DNA from: Stappia sp. TSB10P1A
GTDB taxonomy: Bacteria; Pseudomonadota; Alphaproteobacteria; Rhizobiales; Stappiaceae
Reading direction: 5' to 3'
Assembly (NCBI RefSeq): GCF_900185725.1
Contig: NZ_FYAU01000024.1
Coordinates: 310,001-374,000, forward strand
Length of the DNA stretch: 64,000 bases
The translations under genes were made by a program, and so were the position numbers. Below, in pieces: positions 18,596 through 29,241 of this stretch (its first letter is position 1; each line of letters starts with the position of its first letter). Below the pieces are notes generated by a model. It was not told the origin of the DNA and ran no database searches. It saw only the letters and a program-made list of their open reading frames with translations.

Positions 18596-21500
18596 GCGAA
18601 GCGGGAGCCGGACGCGCCGACCTGGGTCCCGCGCAGCGGCAATTGCTCGAGCGTTTGATGACGCATCGGGACATTGGCGCCCCCCCGGCGGCGGCGGAGA
18701 TCCCGCGCAGCGACACCGTTCGCGACATTCCGCTGTTGCCCAACCAGTCCGGCGTCTGGTTCCAGAGCCGCATTTTTCCGGACAGTCCGGAATACAACCA
18801 GATCGGCATCCTCCGGCTGCCCTCCTGTCCGTCGGACGAGGCCGTGCGGGACGCGCTGCGCACCCTGATGCAGCGTCACGATGCCCTGCGCCTGCGGATC
18901 TACGAAAAGGACGGGGAACCGCTGCAGGAACTGTGCGAGGACGTCCCCTGCCCGTTGCGCTGGCACGACGCCGGCATGCTGTCTCCCGGCGAGGCCGAAG
19001 CCAGGATCGAGGTCATCGGCAACAGGTGCTACCGGGAACCGTTCGACCTGGCGACGGCGCCGCTCTACCGCATGGACGTGGTGCGCATGCCGGGCGGGGC
19101 GGCCGTCGCCTTCCTGGTGTTTCACCATATCGCCGTCGACGGCCATTCGCTGGAAACGCTGTATGGCGACCTGCTGACGCTTCTGGCCGGCGACGCGCCC
19201 GGCCCCGCACCGGCCGTCCGCTTCATCGACTATGCCGCCCATGCGGGCCGGCGGGCCGACGGGGCGGATCCCAAGGAGCAACTGTCCTATTGGCGGACCA
19301 AGCTGCGCGGCGAGCTTCCGGTCCTCGATCTTCCCTCCGACCGTCCGCGTCCCCCCGTGCCCAGCCGACGCGGCCATGTGGTTCCCTGCCGGATCGCCCC
19401 CGAGGGCCTGCGGCCGCTGAAGGCGCTGGCCGAGGCGGAAAACACCACCCTCTTCGTTGTCCTGGCGGCGGTCTACAAGACGTTCCTGCGGCGCGTGTCG
19501 GGCGCGACCGACATGCTGGTCGGAACCGCGCTGTCCGGGCGCGATCATCCCGCTGTCGAGACGATGGTCGGCATGTTCGTCAATACGGTGGTGCTGCGCA
19601 GCGATCTTGCCGGCAATCCGCGTTTCCGCAGCCTCCTGCGCCAGGTGCGAACCACCGTTCTGGAAGCGCACGATAACGGCACGGTTCCCTTCGGGTCCGT
19701 TGTCGCGGCGCTGAACCTGCCGAGGGATGCAAGCATCAGCCCCCTGTTCCAGACCATGTTCAGCGTCGGCGGCCTGCCGGCCACCCCTGACGGCAGGCTG
19801 GACACCGCCGCGGCCTTCGCCGATTCCGAGGCCGCGAAATGGGACCTGTCGCTGTTCCTGGACGAGCGCGACGGGGGAATGGTCGGATCTCTGGAATATT
19901 CGGCCGATCTCTTCGACAGGGCGACGGCGGAACGCTTCGTGTCGATGTTCGCGCGGCTCGCGGCCGCCTTCGCGCGGGATCCCGATCTGCCCATCCTGGA
20001 CGCGCCGCTGCTGTCCGCGCGGGACGAGGCGCATCTCCTTCACGCGTTCGAGCCCTACATGCGGCCCGGCAGTCCCTACCGCACCCTGGCGCAACCGTTC
20101 GAAGAGCAGGTCCGGCGCTCGCCGGATGCCGTCGCGCTGGTCGGCGAGCGCGGCCAGCAGACCTATGGCGAGCTGAATGCCGCTGCCAACAGGCTCGCCT
20201 GGCATCTTCTCGCCAAAGGCGCCGGCCCCGGCTGCTACATTGCCGTGTGCATGACTGTCGGCTTCGATCTGGTCATGGCGCTCCTGGCCGTCGCAAAGAC
20301 CGGAGCCGCCTATGTCCCGCTCGATCCCGCTCTGCCCGGCGAACGGATCCGCGTCCTGCTGGAGGACACCGCGCCGCTGCTGGTGCTGGCCGACAGTGCG
20401 ACCGCACCGCTCGTCGCCTCGGCCTCCTGCGCGGTTCACGTCGTCGGCGGCACCGAGGCCTCCGACGACCGGTCCCCTAACGACTGGTCCCCTAACGACT
20501 GGCCCCCCGGCGATCCGCCATGCATGGCGCCGGCGGGACGGCCGGTCCATATCCTGTTCACCTCGGGCTCCACCGGACGGCCGAAGGGTGTGGTCTATTC
20601 GGTCGAAGCGGCGCTGGCCGAAATCCTGTGGCTGCACGGGCGCTATCCGCTGACCTCGGGCGGGGCGAACCTGTTCAAGACCTCCTACGGGTTTGACGTC
20701 TCGATCTGGGAGATCTTCTGGACGCTCTATTTCGGCGCCCGGCTGGTGGTTCCGAAGCCCGGCGAAAACTGCGACCCGAAGCGGCTGGTCGCGCTGATCG
20801 ACCAACACGCCGTCACGCAGATCTTCCTGGTGCCGGGCATGCTGGAACTGATGCTGGACGTCCTGCCGGACGGATCCTGCCGCAGCCTCGCCTGCGTCCT
20901 GTGCGGCGGCGCCCCGGTCAGCCCCCGTCTGCGCGACCGCTTCTACGAAAAACTGCCGCAGGCCCTGCTCGTCAACTGCTTCGGGCCGACCGAATGCGGA
21001 ACCGTGACGGACTGTCCCCTGCCCAATACGTCGGGGACCGACTATGTGCCGCTTGGTCATCCGGCGGCGAATTTCACCTGCTACGTGCTCGATCCGTCGG
21101 GGCGCCTGTGCCCGCTCGGCGTGCCCGGCGAGCTTTACATCGGCGGCGAGGTCGGTCTTGCGCTCGGGTATCACCGCCGGCCGGGCCTGACCGCCGAGCG
21201 GTTCCTGCCCGATCCGTTCGGGCCGCCGGGGCAGCGCATGTACCGCACCGGAGACCTGTGCCGGCGGCGCGGCGACGGCACTCTCGAACATCTCGGACGC
21301 ATCGACCGGCAGGTCAAGCTGCGCGGCATGCGGGTCGAACTGGCGGAGATCGAGGCGGTGTTGTGCGAGCACCCGGCCGTGGCGCAGTGCCATGTCCTGG
21401 TGCGCAACGATCCGCGAACCGGACCCCGGATCCCGGCTTTCGTGACGCTGAGGGAGAGGGCGCAGGCGACGCCGGACGTCCTGCTTGCCCATGCGCGCCG

Positions 21501-22632
21501 TCTGTTGCCCCGCCATATGGTTCCGCCGGCCATCGTCATCCTCGGCGAACTCCCGACCAACGTGAACGGAAAGGTCGATGCCCAGGCCCTCGCGGCTCTC
21601 GAGTGGACCGCGCCCCGGTGCGACAGCCGGGAGCGGGCGGCACCGGAAACGCCCCTGGAAGAGCGTCTCCTGCGGATCTACCAGGACCTCCTCGGGCAGA
21701 CCGACATCGGGGCGACCGACAGCTTCTTCGATCTCGGCGGCCATTCGCTGCTGATCTTCAAGCTGATCGACGCCTGCGACACCGAGCTGAACCTGCGGCC
21801 GTCGGTGGCCGACGTTTTTGCCTGCCCGAGCGTTCGAGACCTGGCCGCGCGGCTGGAAACCGGCGCGCGCGGCGTCTCGTGCCTCGTGCCGCTCGCCGTT
21901 CGGCCGGGCCGGCCGCTGCTCGTGTTCGTGCATGGCGCCGGCGGTTCGGTGATGCCGTTCGTCGAGGTTGCGAAACGGATGGGCACCGATCTGTCCTGCT
22001 GGGGCCTGCAGGCACCCGGCATCGGCACCGACCCTGCGACCTGCACGATCGAGGCCCTCGCCACGCGCTATGTCGCCGAAGTCGATGCCGTGCGGGGGGT
22101 GAGCCCGGTGATCCTTGCGGGCTGGTCGATGGGCGGGTGCATCGCCCTGGAAATGGCGCGGGAGTGGATCGCGCGGACCGTGGACATTGCCGCCTTGCTG
22201 CTGCTCGACACCTGGACGCCGCCGAAGCTGCTGGACGCGCCGCAGGCCCTGCAGATGCGGTCGCTTCTCGACGGACTGGACATTCCGCGCCGCAACGCGC
22301 AGCCGCTTCAGGCGCCGGATGCGGCCCTTCTGGCGGAGCTCGACCAGCTCATTCAGCGCGATTTTCGGGCGTTCGATCGCTATGAGCCCCGGCCGCTTGC
22401 CATTGATGCGGATTATCTCGGCGCGGCCGAGCCGTTCGACCGCGCCCATGCGGACCCCGTCTCCGTCCAGCACCAGTTCAGGTCCGAGGGCTGGCGACAG
22501 GTCTTCCGCTCGCTGGCCCCGCACACGGTCGACGGCACGCATTTCACCATGGTCGAGGCGGATAAGGCTCCCGCGCTCGCCGCGGCCATACAGCGGATCG
22601 TCGACACGCGCCTTGTCGGCCTGGAGATCTGA
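18592..22632 (+). CDS. NRPS, C-A-T-TE terminal module
   Basis: This 1,346-aa protein has a condensation domain (about 50-480) with the motif HHIAVDG near 177, an adenylation domain (about 500-1000; FTSGSTGRPKG near 656), a carrier domain (FFDLGGHSL near 1045) and a C-terminal thioesterase (about 1100-1340) with the nucleophile motif GWSMGG near 1178. It is the only release domain on an assembly-line protein in the window, so it should be the last module. Two more NRPS genes follow it downstream, so gene order is not the order of assembly. The pocket residues I read are D-V-W-F-L-G-C-T-V, which I cannot assign. Its start overlaps the preceding NRPS stop (ATGA), and the next NRPS starts 11 bp after it. 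Confidence 0.96.
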   Translation: MSEAGAGRADLGPAQRQLLERLMTHRDIGAPPAAAEIPRSDTVRDIPLLPNQSGVWFQSRIFPDSPEYNQIGILRLPSCPSDEAVRDALRTLMQRHDALRLRIYEKDGEPLQELCEDVPCPLRWHDAGMLSPGEAEARIEVIGNRCYREPFDLATAPLYRMDVVRMPGGAAVAFLVFHHIAVDGHSLETLYGDLLTLLAGDAPGPAPAVRFIDYAAHAGRRADGADPKEQLSYWRTKLRGELPVLDLPSDRPRPPVPSRRGHVVPCRIAPEGLRPLKALAEAENTTLFVVLAAVYKTFLRRVSGATDMLVGTALSGRDHPAVETMVGMFVNTVVLRSDLAGNPRFRSLLRQVRTTVLEAHDNGTVPFGSVVAALNLPRDASISPLFQTMFSVGGLPATPDGRLDTAAAFADSEAAKWDLSLFLDERDGGMVGSLEYSADLFDRATAERFVSMFARLAAAFARDPDLPILDAPLLSARDEAHLLHAFEPYMRPGSPYRTLAQPFEEQVRRSPDAVALVGERGQQTYGELNAAANRLAWHLLAKGAGPGCYIAVCMTVGFDLVMALLAVAKTGAAYVPLDPALPGERIRVLLEDTAPLLVLADSATAPLVASASCAVHVVGGTEASDDRSPNDWSPNDWPPGDPPCMAPAGRPVHILFTSGSTGRPKGVVYSVEAALAEILWLHGRYPLTSGGANLFKTSYGFDVSIWEIFWTLYFGARLVVPKPGENCDPKRLVALIDQHAVTQIFLVPGMLELMLDVLPDGSCRSLACVLCGGAPVSPRLRDRFYEKLPQALLVNCFGPTECGTVTDCPLPNTSGTDYVPLGHPAANFTCYVLDPSGRLCPLGVPGELYIGGEVGLALGYHRRPGLTAERFLPDPFGPPGQRMYRTGDLCRRRGDGTLEHLGRIDRQVKLRGMRVELAEIEAVLCEHPAVAQCHVLVRNDPRTGPRIPAFVTLRERAQATPDVLLAHARRLLPRHMVPPAIVILGELPTNVNGKVDAQALAALEWTAPRCDSRERAAPETPLEERLLRIYQDLLGQTDIGATDSFFDLGGHSLLIFKLIDACDTELNLRPSVADVFACPSVRDLAARLETGARGVSCLVPLAVRPGRPLLVFVHGAGGSVMPFVEVAKRMGTDLSCWGLQAPGIGTDPATCTIEALATRYVAEVDAVRGVSPVILAGWSMGGCIALEMAREWIARTVDIAALLLLDTWTPPKLLDAPQALQMRSLLDGLDIPRRNAQPLQAPDAALLAELDQLIQRDFRAFDRYEPRPLAIDADYLGAAEPFDRAHADPVSVQHQFRSEGWRQVFRSLAPHTVDGTHFTMVEADKAPALAAAIQRIVDTRLVGLEI

Positions 22633-22643
22633 AAGGAGGCCGT

Positions 22644-25600
22644 ATGCGCGATCTGCAAGACGTTCTGGCCGAGATCCGGGCAGCCGGCATCCAGCTTTGG
22701 GTGCGCGACGGCCGGTTGCGGTACCGCCCGCCCGATGGACTGGACGGCGACACGCTTGCGGAACTCCGGCGGCGCAAGTCCGAAATCATCGCGCATCTGG
22801 ACCGGGCCGACAGTCCGCCGGCCGCCGCGCGCCGCCCGTCCTTCCTGCCGCTGAGTTCGGCACAGGAAGGTCTGTGGCTTATCGAGCACATCCATCCCGG
22901 CACCGCCGCCTATAACCTGCCGCTCGTTCTGCGCCTGCGCGGCGCGCTCGACGTTCCGGCGCTCATGGGCGCGTTTGCCGACCTGGAAGCCCGGCACGAG
23001 ATCCTGCGGACGCGCTATCCCGCCGCCGAAGGCCTGCCACGGCAGGACATTCTCGATCCGGGCGCGCTCGATATCGCGCTTGCGGATTTCTCCAGGGCCG
23101 ATCCGGCCGACGCAAGGCGGTTTGTTCAGGACAGTGCGGAACAGCCCTTCCCATTGGAGGCGAAAAGCCCGTTCCGGGTGCGGCTGGTCCGGCGGGGCGC
23201 CGACGAGCATGTCCTGGTCATCGTCCTGCACCATATCGCCGGCGACGAGGCGTCTTTCGCGGTGCTGGCGGACGACCTTGGCGACTTCTACGCCGCGCGG
23301 CGTGACGGCCGGGCGCCCCGGCGTCCGCCCTTGGCGCTGCAATATGCCGACATCGCTCTCGCCCAGCGCCGGCAGCTTGAGACAGGGGAACTGGACGCCC
23401 AGCTCGCCTATTGGCGGCGGCGCCTGGAGGATGCCCCCGAGGGCCTGCGCCTGCCGGTGGACCGGCCGCGACGCGGGCTGCCGAGCCTTGCCGGCGGGCT
23501 CGTCGAGTTCGCCTGGTCCGAGCGGCTCACCGGCCGGATGCTGGAAACCGCCCGCCGCGCCAACCTGACGCCGTTCATGCTGGTGCTGGCGACCTATCAG
23601 ATCTTCCTCGCCCGCTGGAGCGGACAGTCCGAGGTGTGCGTCGGCACGCCCGTCGCCGCCTATCGCGGGCGGGGCACGGAGCATCTGATCGGCAATTTCC
23701 TGAACACCCTGGTCATGCGGGCGCGGCCGCGCGCCGATGTCACCGTCGCCGATTTCCTTGAGAAGACCGGGCGCCGCGTGCTGGAGGCCTATCAGAACCG
23801 CGAGCTGCCGTTCGACCGGCTCGTTGCCGAGCTTGGGCCGACCATCCGACGCACGGCCTCTCCCCTGTTCCAGACCCTGTTCGCGTTCGAGAGCGGGGCT
23901 GGCGGGCACCTGTCGTTGCCTGGCCTCGAAACCGAACGCGAGATGACGGAGCTGACCACCGCCCTGTTCGATCTCGGCCTGACCATGACCCTGGAGGGAG
24001 GCCGGCTGCATGGCGGTTTCCACTACGACACGGCGCTTTTCGACCGCCCGACGATCACGCGCGCGGCGGCCGATTTCGAGCGCATCGCGGCGGCGATCGC
24101 GGACGAGCCGGGCGTTCGGATCGGCGACCTGCCGCTGCCGGGGGGACGCGCGCGCCGCGACGCCCCGGCGGCCGGGGCGGACACCGCCGCCACTGCGGCC
24201 GCGGCCGCCGACGGGACGCTGACCGCGATGATCGCCTCGCCCGCCTCCGGCGAGGCCGTGGCCGTCCTCCATCGCGACACCGTTTTGAGCCATGCCGCGC
24301 TGGAGCGCCTGTCGAACCGGGTGGCCCGCTGTCTGCGGTCGATGGGGATCGGCCGCGAGGATGTCGTCGGGATCTCCATGCCCCGGTCGGCGGACATGGT
24401 CGCCGCTCTCCTCGGCATCCTGAAGGCCGGGGCGGCATATCTTCCGCTCGACCCGGACTACCCGGCGGACCGGTTGCACCACATGATCGCCGAGTGCTCC
24501 GCGCGGGTCGTCCTGGGGCGCGGGGAGCGCCTGCTGTCGCTCGGCATGGCCGGGGTCCGCACCGTCTGCCTCGACCGGGATCGCGAGCGGATCGCGCGGT
24601 TCGCGCCCGATCCGCCGGGCGATCCGCCGCGCCCGTCCGATCTCGCCTATGTCCTGTACACGTCGGGCTCGACCGGCCTGCCGAAGGGCGTCATGGTCGA
24701 GCATCGCAGCGCCGCCGCCCTGCTGGCCTGGGCCGGCACGGTTTTCGGCCGCGAGGACACCCGCCACACCCTGGCGGCGACCTCGCTGTCTTTCGACCTC
24801 TCCGTGTTCGAGCTGTTCCTGCCGCTGACCGCCGGCGGCACCATCGTGTTGGTCGAAGACTCCCTGTCCCTCGCCGACACGCCGCCGGCGGTGGAGCCGA
24901 CGCTGCTCAACACGGTTCCCTCGGCGGCGCGGGCGCTGCTTGAGCGGAACGCCATCCCGGCGGGGGTGCGGACGATCAACCTTGCCGGCGAGCCGCTGCC
25001 GCGCGGTCTGGTCGAGGCGCTGTATGCCGCCGCGCCCCGGGCGCGGGTGCTCAATCTCTACGGTCCGACGGAAGACACCACCTACAGCACCTGGTGTCAT
25101 GTCCGCTCCGATCCTTTGGCCGATGTCGGCATCGGCCGGCCGATCGCCGGCACGCAAGCCTATCTGCTGGACGATGACGGCGAACCGGTCCCTCCGGGCG
25201 TGCCGGGACAGATCCACCTCGCCGGCCGGGGCCTTGCCCGCGGCTACCGGGGCCGCCCTGGCCTGACCGCGGAACGGTTCGTTCCCAACCCCTTCGGCCC
25301 GCCGGGCAGTCGCATGTATGCCACCGGCGACAAGGGCCGGTTCCGGGCGGACGGCAGCCTGGATTTTCTCGGCCGGATCGACCAGCAGCTCAAGATCCGC
25401 GGTTACCGGATCGAACCCGGCGAGATCGAAGCCCGCCTGCATCGCATCGGCGGGGTCGCCCAGGCGGCCGTCCTGCCCCGGACGAGCCCCTCCGGAGCGC
25501 GGAAACTGATCGCCCATGTCGCCCCAGCCGGCGGACAGGCCGTCGATGCGGCTTTCCTGCGCGCCGAGCTGGCCGCAAGCCTGCCGGGCTACATGATCCC

Positions 25601-28600
25601 CGATACCTTCGAGATCCGCGACCGGCTGCCGTTGACGGCAAACGGCAAGATCGACCGGGCGCGACTGGCGGCCCTGGCGCCGCTGGCACCCGCCGACCAA
25701 GGGGAGGGCGGCGAACCGCGAACGGCGGCGGAGCAGCACATCGCGGACGTCTGGGCCGAGGTGCTGGAGGTCGAACGGGTCGGCATCGACGACGATTTCT
25801 TCGCGCTTGGCGGATACTCCCTTCTGGCGTCGCGGATCATCGCCCGGCTGCGGACGGAGCCGGAGCGCGGCCTGATCCTGCGCGACATCTTCGAAGCGCC
25901 GACGATCCGGCAGCTCGCCGCGCGTCTCGAGGGCCGGGACGACGCGCCCGTCGCCCCCGTGAGGCCGGCGCCGGCCGCCGACGAGGTTCCGGCATCCTTC
26001 GCCCAGGAACGCCTGTGGTTCATCGACCAGTTCACACCGGGGCTGTCGCTCTACAACATCGCTGTCGCCTGGCGCTTGAAGGGAGGCCTGGATCGGTACG
26101 CCCTGCGGCTGGCGCTCAAGGAGATCCTGCGCCGGCACGAGAGCCTGCGGACCCGCTTCGTCGCGGCCGACGATGGCGGCCCGCCGATCCAGATCGTTTC
26201 CACGGAGTGCGGGTTGAAGCTTCCCGTGACGGCGCCGCCGACCTCCGGCGACGCCCGCTCGGCCGCCCTCGACCTGCTGGCGGAGGACGCGCGAACGCCG
26301 TTCGATCTCGCGGAAGGCCCGCTCTTGCGGGCGCTGCTGATCGAGGTCGCGCGGACGGAGCATGTCCTGCAAGTCACGATCCCGCATATCGTGTTCGACG
26401 GCTGGTCCGTCGAGATCCTCATGCGGGAACTCGCCGCGTTGTACATGGCTTTTCGCGCCGGCAAGCCTTCGCCCCTGCCGCCCTTGCCCATCCAGTACCG
26501 CGATTACGCCCGGTGGCAGCGCGCGCAGCTCACCGGCGATGTGCTCGACGGCCACAGACGCTTCTGGAGGGAGCGCCTGCGGAACATCCCCAAGGAGCTT
26601 CGGCTCGACAGCGACCGGCCGCGCCCGCCGACGGCGAGCTTTCGCGGCGACAGCGTGTCGTTCACGTTCGACGCGGCGCTGGCCGCGGACCTGAGAAGCC
26701 TTGCGCACAGCCAGGCCGCGACGATGTTCATGCTGATGTCCGCCGTCTTCGCCGTCCTGTTGTTCCGATACAGCCGGCAAGGCGACTTCTGCATCGGCTA
26801 TCCCTCCGGCAACCGGACGCGGCGGGAGACGGAGGACCTGATCGGCCTGTTCGTCAACTCGCTGACGATGCGGATCGCCACCCGCGCCGATATGCCGTTC
26901 GCGGACCTGCTGACGGCCGTGCGCGACGATGTCCTGGCGGCCGACCGGCACCGGGACTACCCCTTCGAGAAACTGGTGGAGGATCTTCAGCCTGTCCGGG
27001 ACCCGTCCCATCATCCGATCTTCCAGGTCTGGTGCAGCCATGCCAGGACCCGGGCCGCGGCAACGGGGCGGGTGGGAGGCTTCGGTGCCGAATGTGACCG
27101 AGACGTCGAGTTGCCGGGGCTCGAGGCGGAGGTGATCGAGGTGCCGGACCGGACGGCCAAGTTCGACCTGTCGATGTTCGTCACCGAGACCGGCGATGCG
27201 CTCAAGGTGGATCTCGAATACGCGGCGGACCTTTTCGACCGCGCCACGGTCGAACGGATGGCCGGCCAGGTCCGCCACCTCTGCCGTGAGCTGGTCCGCT
27301 ATCCGGGCCGGCCGGTCGGCGACATGGCGCTGCTGAGCGAACCGGAGCGGCACCGGATCCTGGTGGACTGGAACCGGACGGCACGGCCGGACGGCGGGCC
27401 GGCGAGCCTGCATGAGGCGTTCGAACGCCAGGTTGCCAGGACGCCGAATGACGTTGCGGTCGAGGTCGGGTCAGAAACCCTCAGCTACCGCGACCTCAAC
27501 GAGCGGGCGAACCGCCTCGCGCGCCATTTGCAGAGCCTGGGCGTCGGGCCGGAAAGCCTGGTCGGCATTCTCCTCGGACGCGGTGCGGATCTGGTGATCG
27601 GCCTGCTGGCCGTCCTGAAAGCCGGAGGCGCTTATGTTCCGCTGGATGCCGGCTATCCGGCCAGACGCCTGTCCTACATGCTGGAGGATTCGCACGCCGG
27701 CATCGTGCTGACGCGCAAGGCGGACGCCGCCAGCCTGCCGCCGTTTTCCGGGCGTACCGTCCTGATCGACGCGGATCCGGGCCTCCTCGCGCGCCAGCCG
27801 TCCGGCAACCTCGGCACCAGCATCGCCCCGCAGACCCTGGCCTATTGCCTTTACACGTCGGGGTCGACCGGCCATCCGAAAGCGGTGGCGATCAGCCATG
27901 GCAGCGCCATCGGCCTGCTGGCCTGGGCGGCGCGCGTCTATTCCGCGCGGGAGACAGCGCGCATGCTCGCGGCGACGTCGGTCTGCTTCGACCTGTCGGT
28001 CTTCGAGATCTTCCTCCCCCTGATGCGGGGCGGGACAGTGGTGCTCGTCGACGACATCTCGCTGGCCGCCGCCGGGGCGCCGACCCTGATCAACACGGTG
28101 CCCTCGTCGATGAGCGCACTTGCCGCCGCCGGGGCGGTGCCGACATCGGCCGGAACCATCAACCTGGCCGGCGAGCCGCTCGACCCAAGCCTGGTGGCGG
28201 TCTTGCGGGTCGCGGTGCCCGGCGCGCGCATCTTCAACCTCTACGGCCCGACCGAGGCGACGACCTACGCCACCTTCACCGAGATCGGCGCCGACAACCG
28301 GGTAACGATCGGCCGGCCGGTCGACGGCGCGGCGGTCTATATCCTCGACGACCGGCTGGAGCCGGTGCCGATCGGCGTCAGCGGCCATCTGCATATCGGC
28401 GGACCCTGTCTTGCGCGGGGCTATCTCGGCCGCCCCGGCCTTACCGCGCAGCGGTTCTTGCCCGACCCGTTCGGGCCGCCGGGAAGCCGGATCTATGCGA
28501 CCGGAGACCGCGCACGGTTTCTTGCCGACGGTCACATCGAGTTCCGCGGACGCACGGACCATCAGGTCAAGTTTCACGGCAACCGGATCGAACTCACCGA

Positions 28601-29216
28601 GATCGAGCATGCGCTGCTGACGTGTCCCGGCGTGCGCGAGGCCGCGGTGGCTGTCTTGACGGAGGCGGACGGCACGGACCGTCTCGCCGGCTTCGTCACG
28701 GTCGCCCCGGACGAGGGCCTGTCCGCAAGGTCGCTTGCCGCCGAGCTTGCGAAACTGCTGCCGAGGAGCCTGGTTCCGCAGCCGCTGACGATCGTCGACA
28801 GCCTGCCGCATCTGCCGAACGGCAAGATCGACCGCAGCGCCTTGCGCCTCGCGCCGGCCGTGACGGAGCACGGCGGCGACGCGCCGGGCACACCGCCGAT
28901 AACGCCGACCGAACTGTTGCTGGCCGCTGTCTGGCGGCAGGTGCTCGACCTGTCCTTTGTCGGCATTCACAGCTCGTTCTTCAGCCTCGGCGGCCATTCC
29001 ATGACGGCGATCCAGATGTCGGCGCGCCTGGCGCAGTCGACCGGTTTCGTCGTGCCGCTGCGGGCGATCTTCGAGCATCCCACAATCGCGGAACTGGCCG
29101 CCTATCTGGACAGCGGCGCGCAGCACGTGGACACGGACGCCCGCCTTCAGCCGATCCCGCGTCTCGACCGTTCGCGGCGCGTCCGGTCGACCGGCATCGG
29201 CGCCGCGACCTCTTGA
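22644..29216 (+). CDS. NRPS, docking-C-A-T-C-A-T
   Basis: This 2,190-aa protein has two full modules behind a TubC-type N-terminal docking segment (about 1-55). The first condensation domain has HHIAGDE near 196 (the final Gly is Glu). The second has PHIVFDG near 1247, where the first His is Pro but the catalytic second His is kept. Both adenylation domains (about 525-1010 and 1580-2065) show the pocket residues D-L-F-N-N-A-L-T-Y, the same as in the leftward NRPS at 1-3614, so three modules probably use the same small amino acid, perhaps alanine. Carrier motifs are FFALGGYSL near 1052 and FFSLGGHSM near 2112. The ATG follows a perfect AAAGGAGG. The front docking domain implies a partner protein upstream in assembly. 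Confidence 0.96.
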   Translation: MRDLQDVLAEIRAAGIQLWVRDGRLRYRPPDGLDGDTLAELRRRKSEIIAHLDRADSPPAAARRPSFLPLSSAQEGLWLIEHIHPGTAAYNLPLVLRLRGALDVPALMGAFADLEARHEILRTRYPAAEGLPRQDILDPGALDIALADFSRADPADARRFVQDSAEQPFPLEAKSPFRVRLVRRGADEHVLVIVLHHIAGDEASFAVLADDLGDFYAARRDGRAPRRPPLALQYADIALAQRRQLETGELDAQLAYWRRRLEDAPEGLRLPVDRPRRGLPSLAGGLVEFAWSERLTGRMLETARRANLTPFMLVLATYQIFLARWSGQSEVCVGTPVAAYRGRGTEHLIGNFLNTLVMRARPRADVTVADFLEKTGRRVLEAYQNRELPFDRLVAELGPTIRRTASPLFQTLFAFESGAGGHLSLPGLETEREMTELTTALFDLGLTMTLEGGRLHGGFHYDTALFDRPTITRAAADFERIAAAIADEPGVRIGDLPLPGGRARRDAPAAGADTAATAAAAADGTLTAMIASPASGEAVAVLHRDTVLSHAALERLSNRVARCLRSMGIGREDVVGISMPRSADMVAALLGILKAGAAYLPLDPDYPADRLHHMIAECSARVVLGRGERLLSLGMAGVRTVCLDRDRERIARFAPDPPGDPPRPSDLAYVLYTSGSTGLPKGVMVEHRSAAALLAWAGTVFGREDTRHTLAATSLSFDLSVFELFLPLTAGGTIVLVEDSLSLADTPPAVEPTLLNTVPSAARALLERNAIPAGVRTINLAGEPLPRGLVEALYAAAPRARVLNLYGPTEDTTYSTWCHVRSDPLADVGIGRPIAGTQAYLLDDDGEPVPPGVPGQIHLAGRGLARGYRGRPGLTAERFVPNPFGPPGSRMYATGDKGRFRADGSLDFLGRIDQQLKIRGYRIEPGEIEARLHRIGGVAQAAVLPRTSPSGARKLIAHVAPAGGQAVDAAFLRAELAASLPGYMIPDTFEIRDRLPLTANGKIDRARLAALAPLAPADQGEGGEPRTAAEQHIADVWAEVLEVERVGIDDDFFALGGYSLLASRIIARLRTEPERGLILRDIFEAPTIRQLAARLEGRDDAPVAPVRPAPAADEVPASFAQERLWFIDQFTPGLSLYNIAVAWRLKGGLDRYALRLALKEILRRHESLRTRFVAADDGGPPIQIVSTECGLKLPVTAPPTSGDARSAALDLLAEDARTPFDLAEGPLLRALLIEVARTEHVLQVTIPHIVFDGWSVEILMRELAALYMAFRAGKPSPLPPLPIQYRDYARWQRAQLTGDVLDGHRRFWRERLRNIPKELRLDSDRPRPPTASFRGDSVSFTFDAALAADLRSLAHSQAATMFMLMSAVFAVLLFRYSRQGDFCIGYPSGNRTRRETEDLIGLFVNSLTMRIATRADMPFADLLTAVRDDVLAADRHRDYPFEKLVEDLQPVRDPSHHPIFQVWCSHARTRAAATGRVGGFGAECDRDVELPGLEAEVIEVPDRTAKFDLSMFVTETGDALKVDLEYAADLFDRATVERMAGQVRHLCRELVRYPGRPVGDMALLSEPERHRILVDWNRTARPDGGPASLHEAFERQVARTPNDVAVEVGSETLSYRDLNERANRLARHLQSLGVGPESLVGILLGRGADLVIGLLAVLKAGGAYVPLDAGYPARRLSYMLEDSHAGIVLTRKADAASLPPFSGRTVLIDADPGLLARQPSGNLGTSIAPQTLAYCLYTSGSTGHPKAVAISHGSAIGLLAWAARVYSARETARMLAATSVCFDLSVFEIFLPLMRGGTVVLVDDISLAAAGAPTLINTVPSSMSALAAAGAVPTSAGTINLAGEPLDPSLVAVLRVAVPGARIFNLYGPTEATTYATFTEIGADNRVTIGRPVDGAAVYILDDRLEPVPIGVSGHLHIGGPCLARGYLGRPGLTAQRFLPDPFGPPGSRIYATGDRARFLADGHIEFRGRTDHQVKFHGNRIELTEIEHALLTCPGVREAAVAVLTEADGTDRLAGFVTVAPDEGLSARSLAAELAKLLPRSLVPQPLTIVDSLPHLPNGKIDRSALRLAPAVTEHGGDAPGTPPITPTELLLAAVWRQVLDLSFVGIHSSFFSLGGHSMTAIQMSARLAQSTGFVVPLRAIFEHPTIAELAAYLDSGAQHVDTDARLQPIPRLDRSRRVRSTGIGAATS

Positions 29217-29241
29217 GAAAGAGACGAAACAGGGTCCGATC

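Noticed and set aside
13334-27413. Very long open frames on the minus strand opposite the NRPS genes
   Set aside because: They are compositionally odd (Arg, Gln, His, Asp rich), match no family, and mirror the codon bias of the real NRPS frames on the plus strand.
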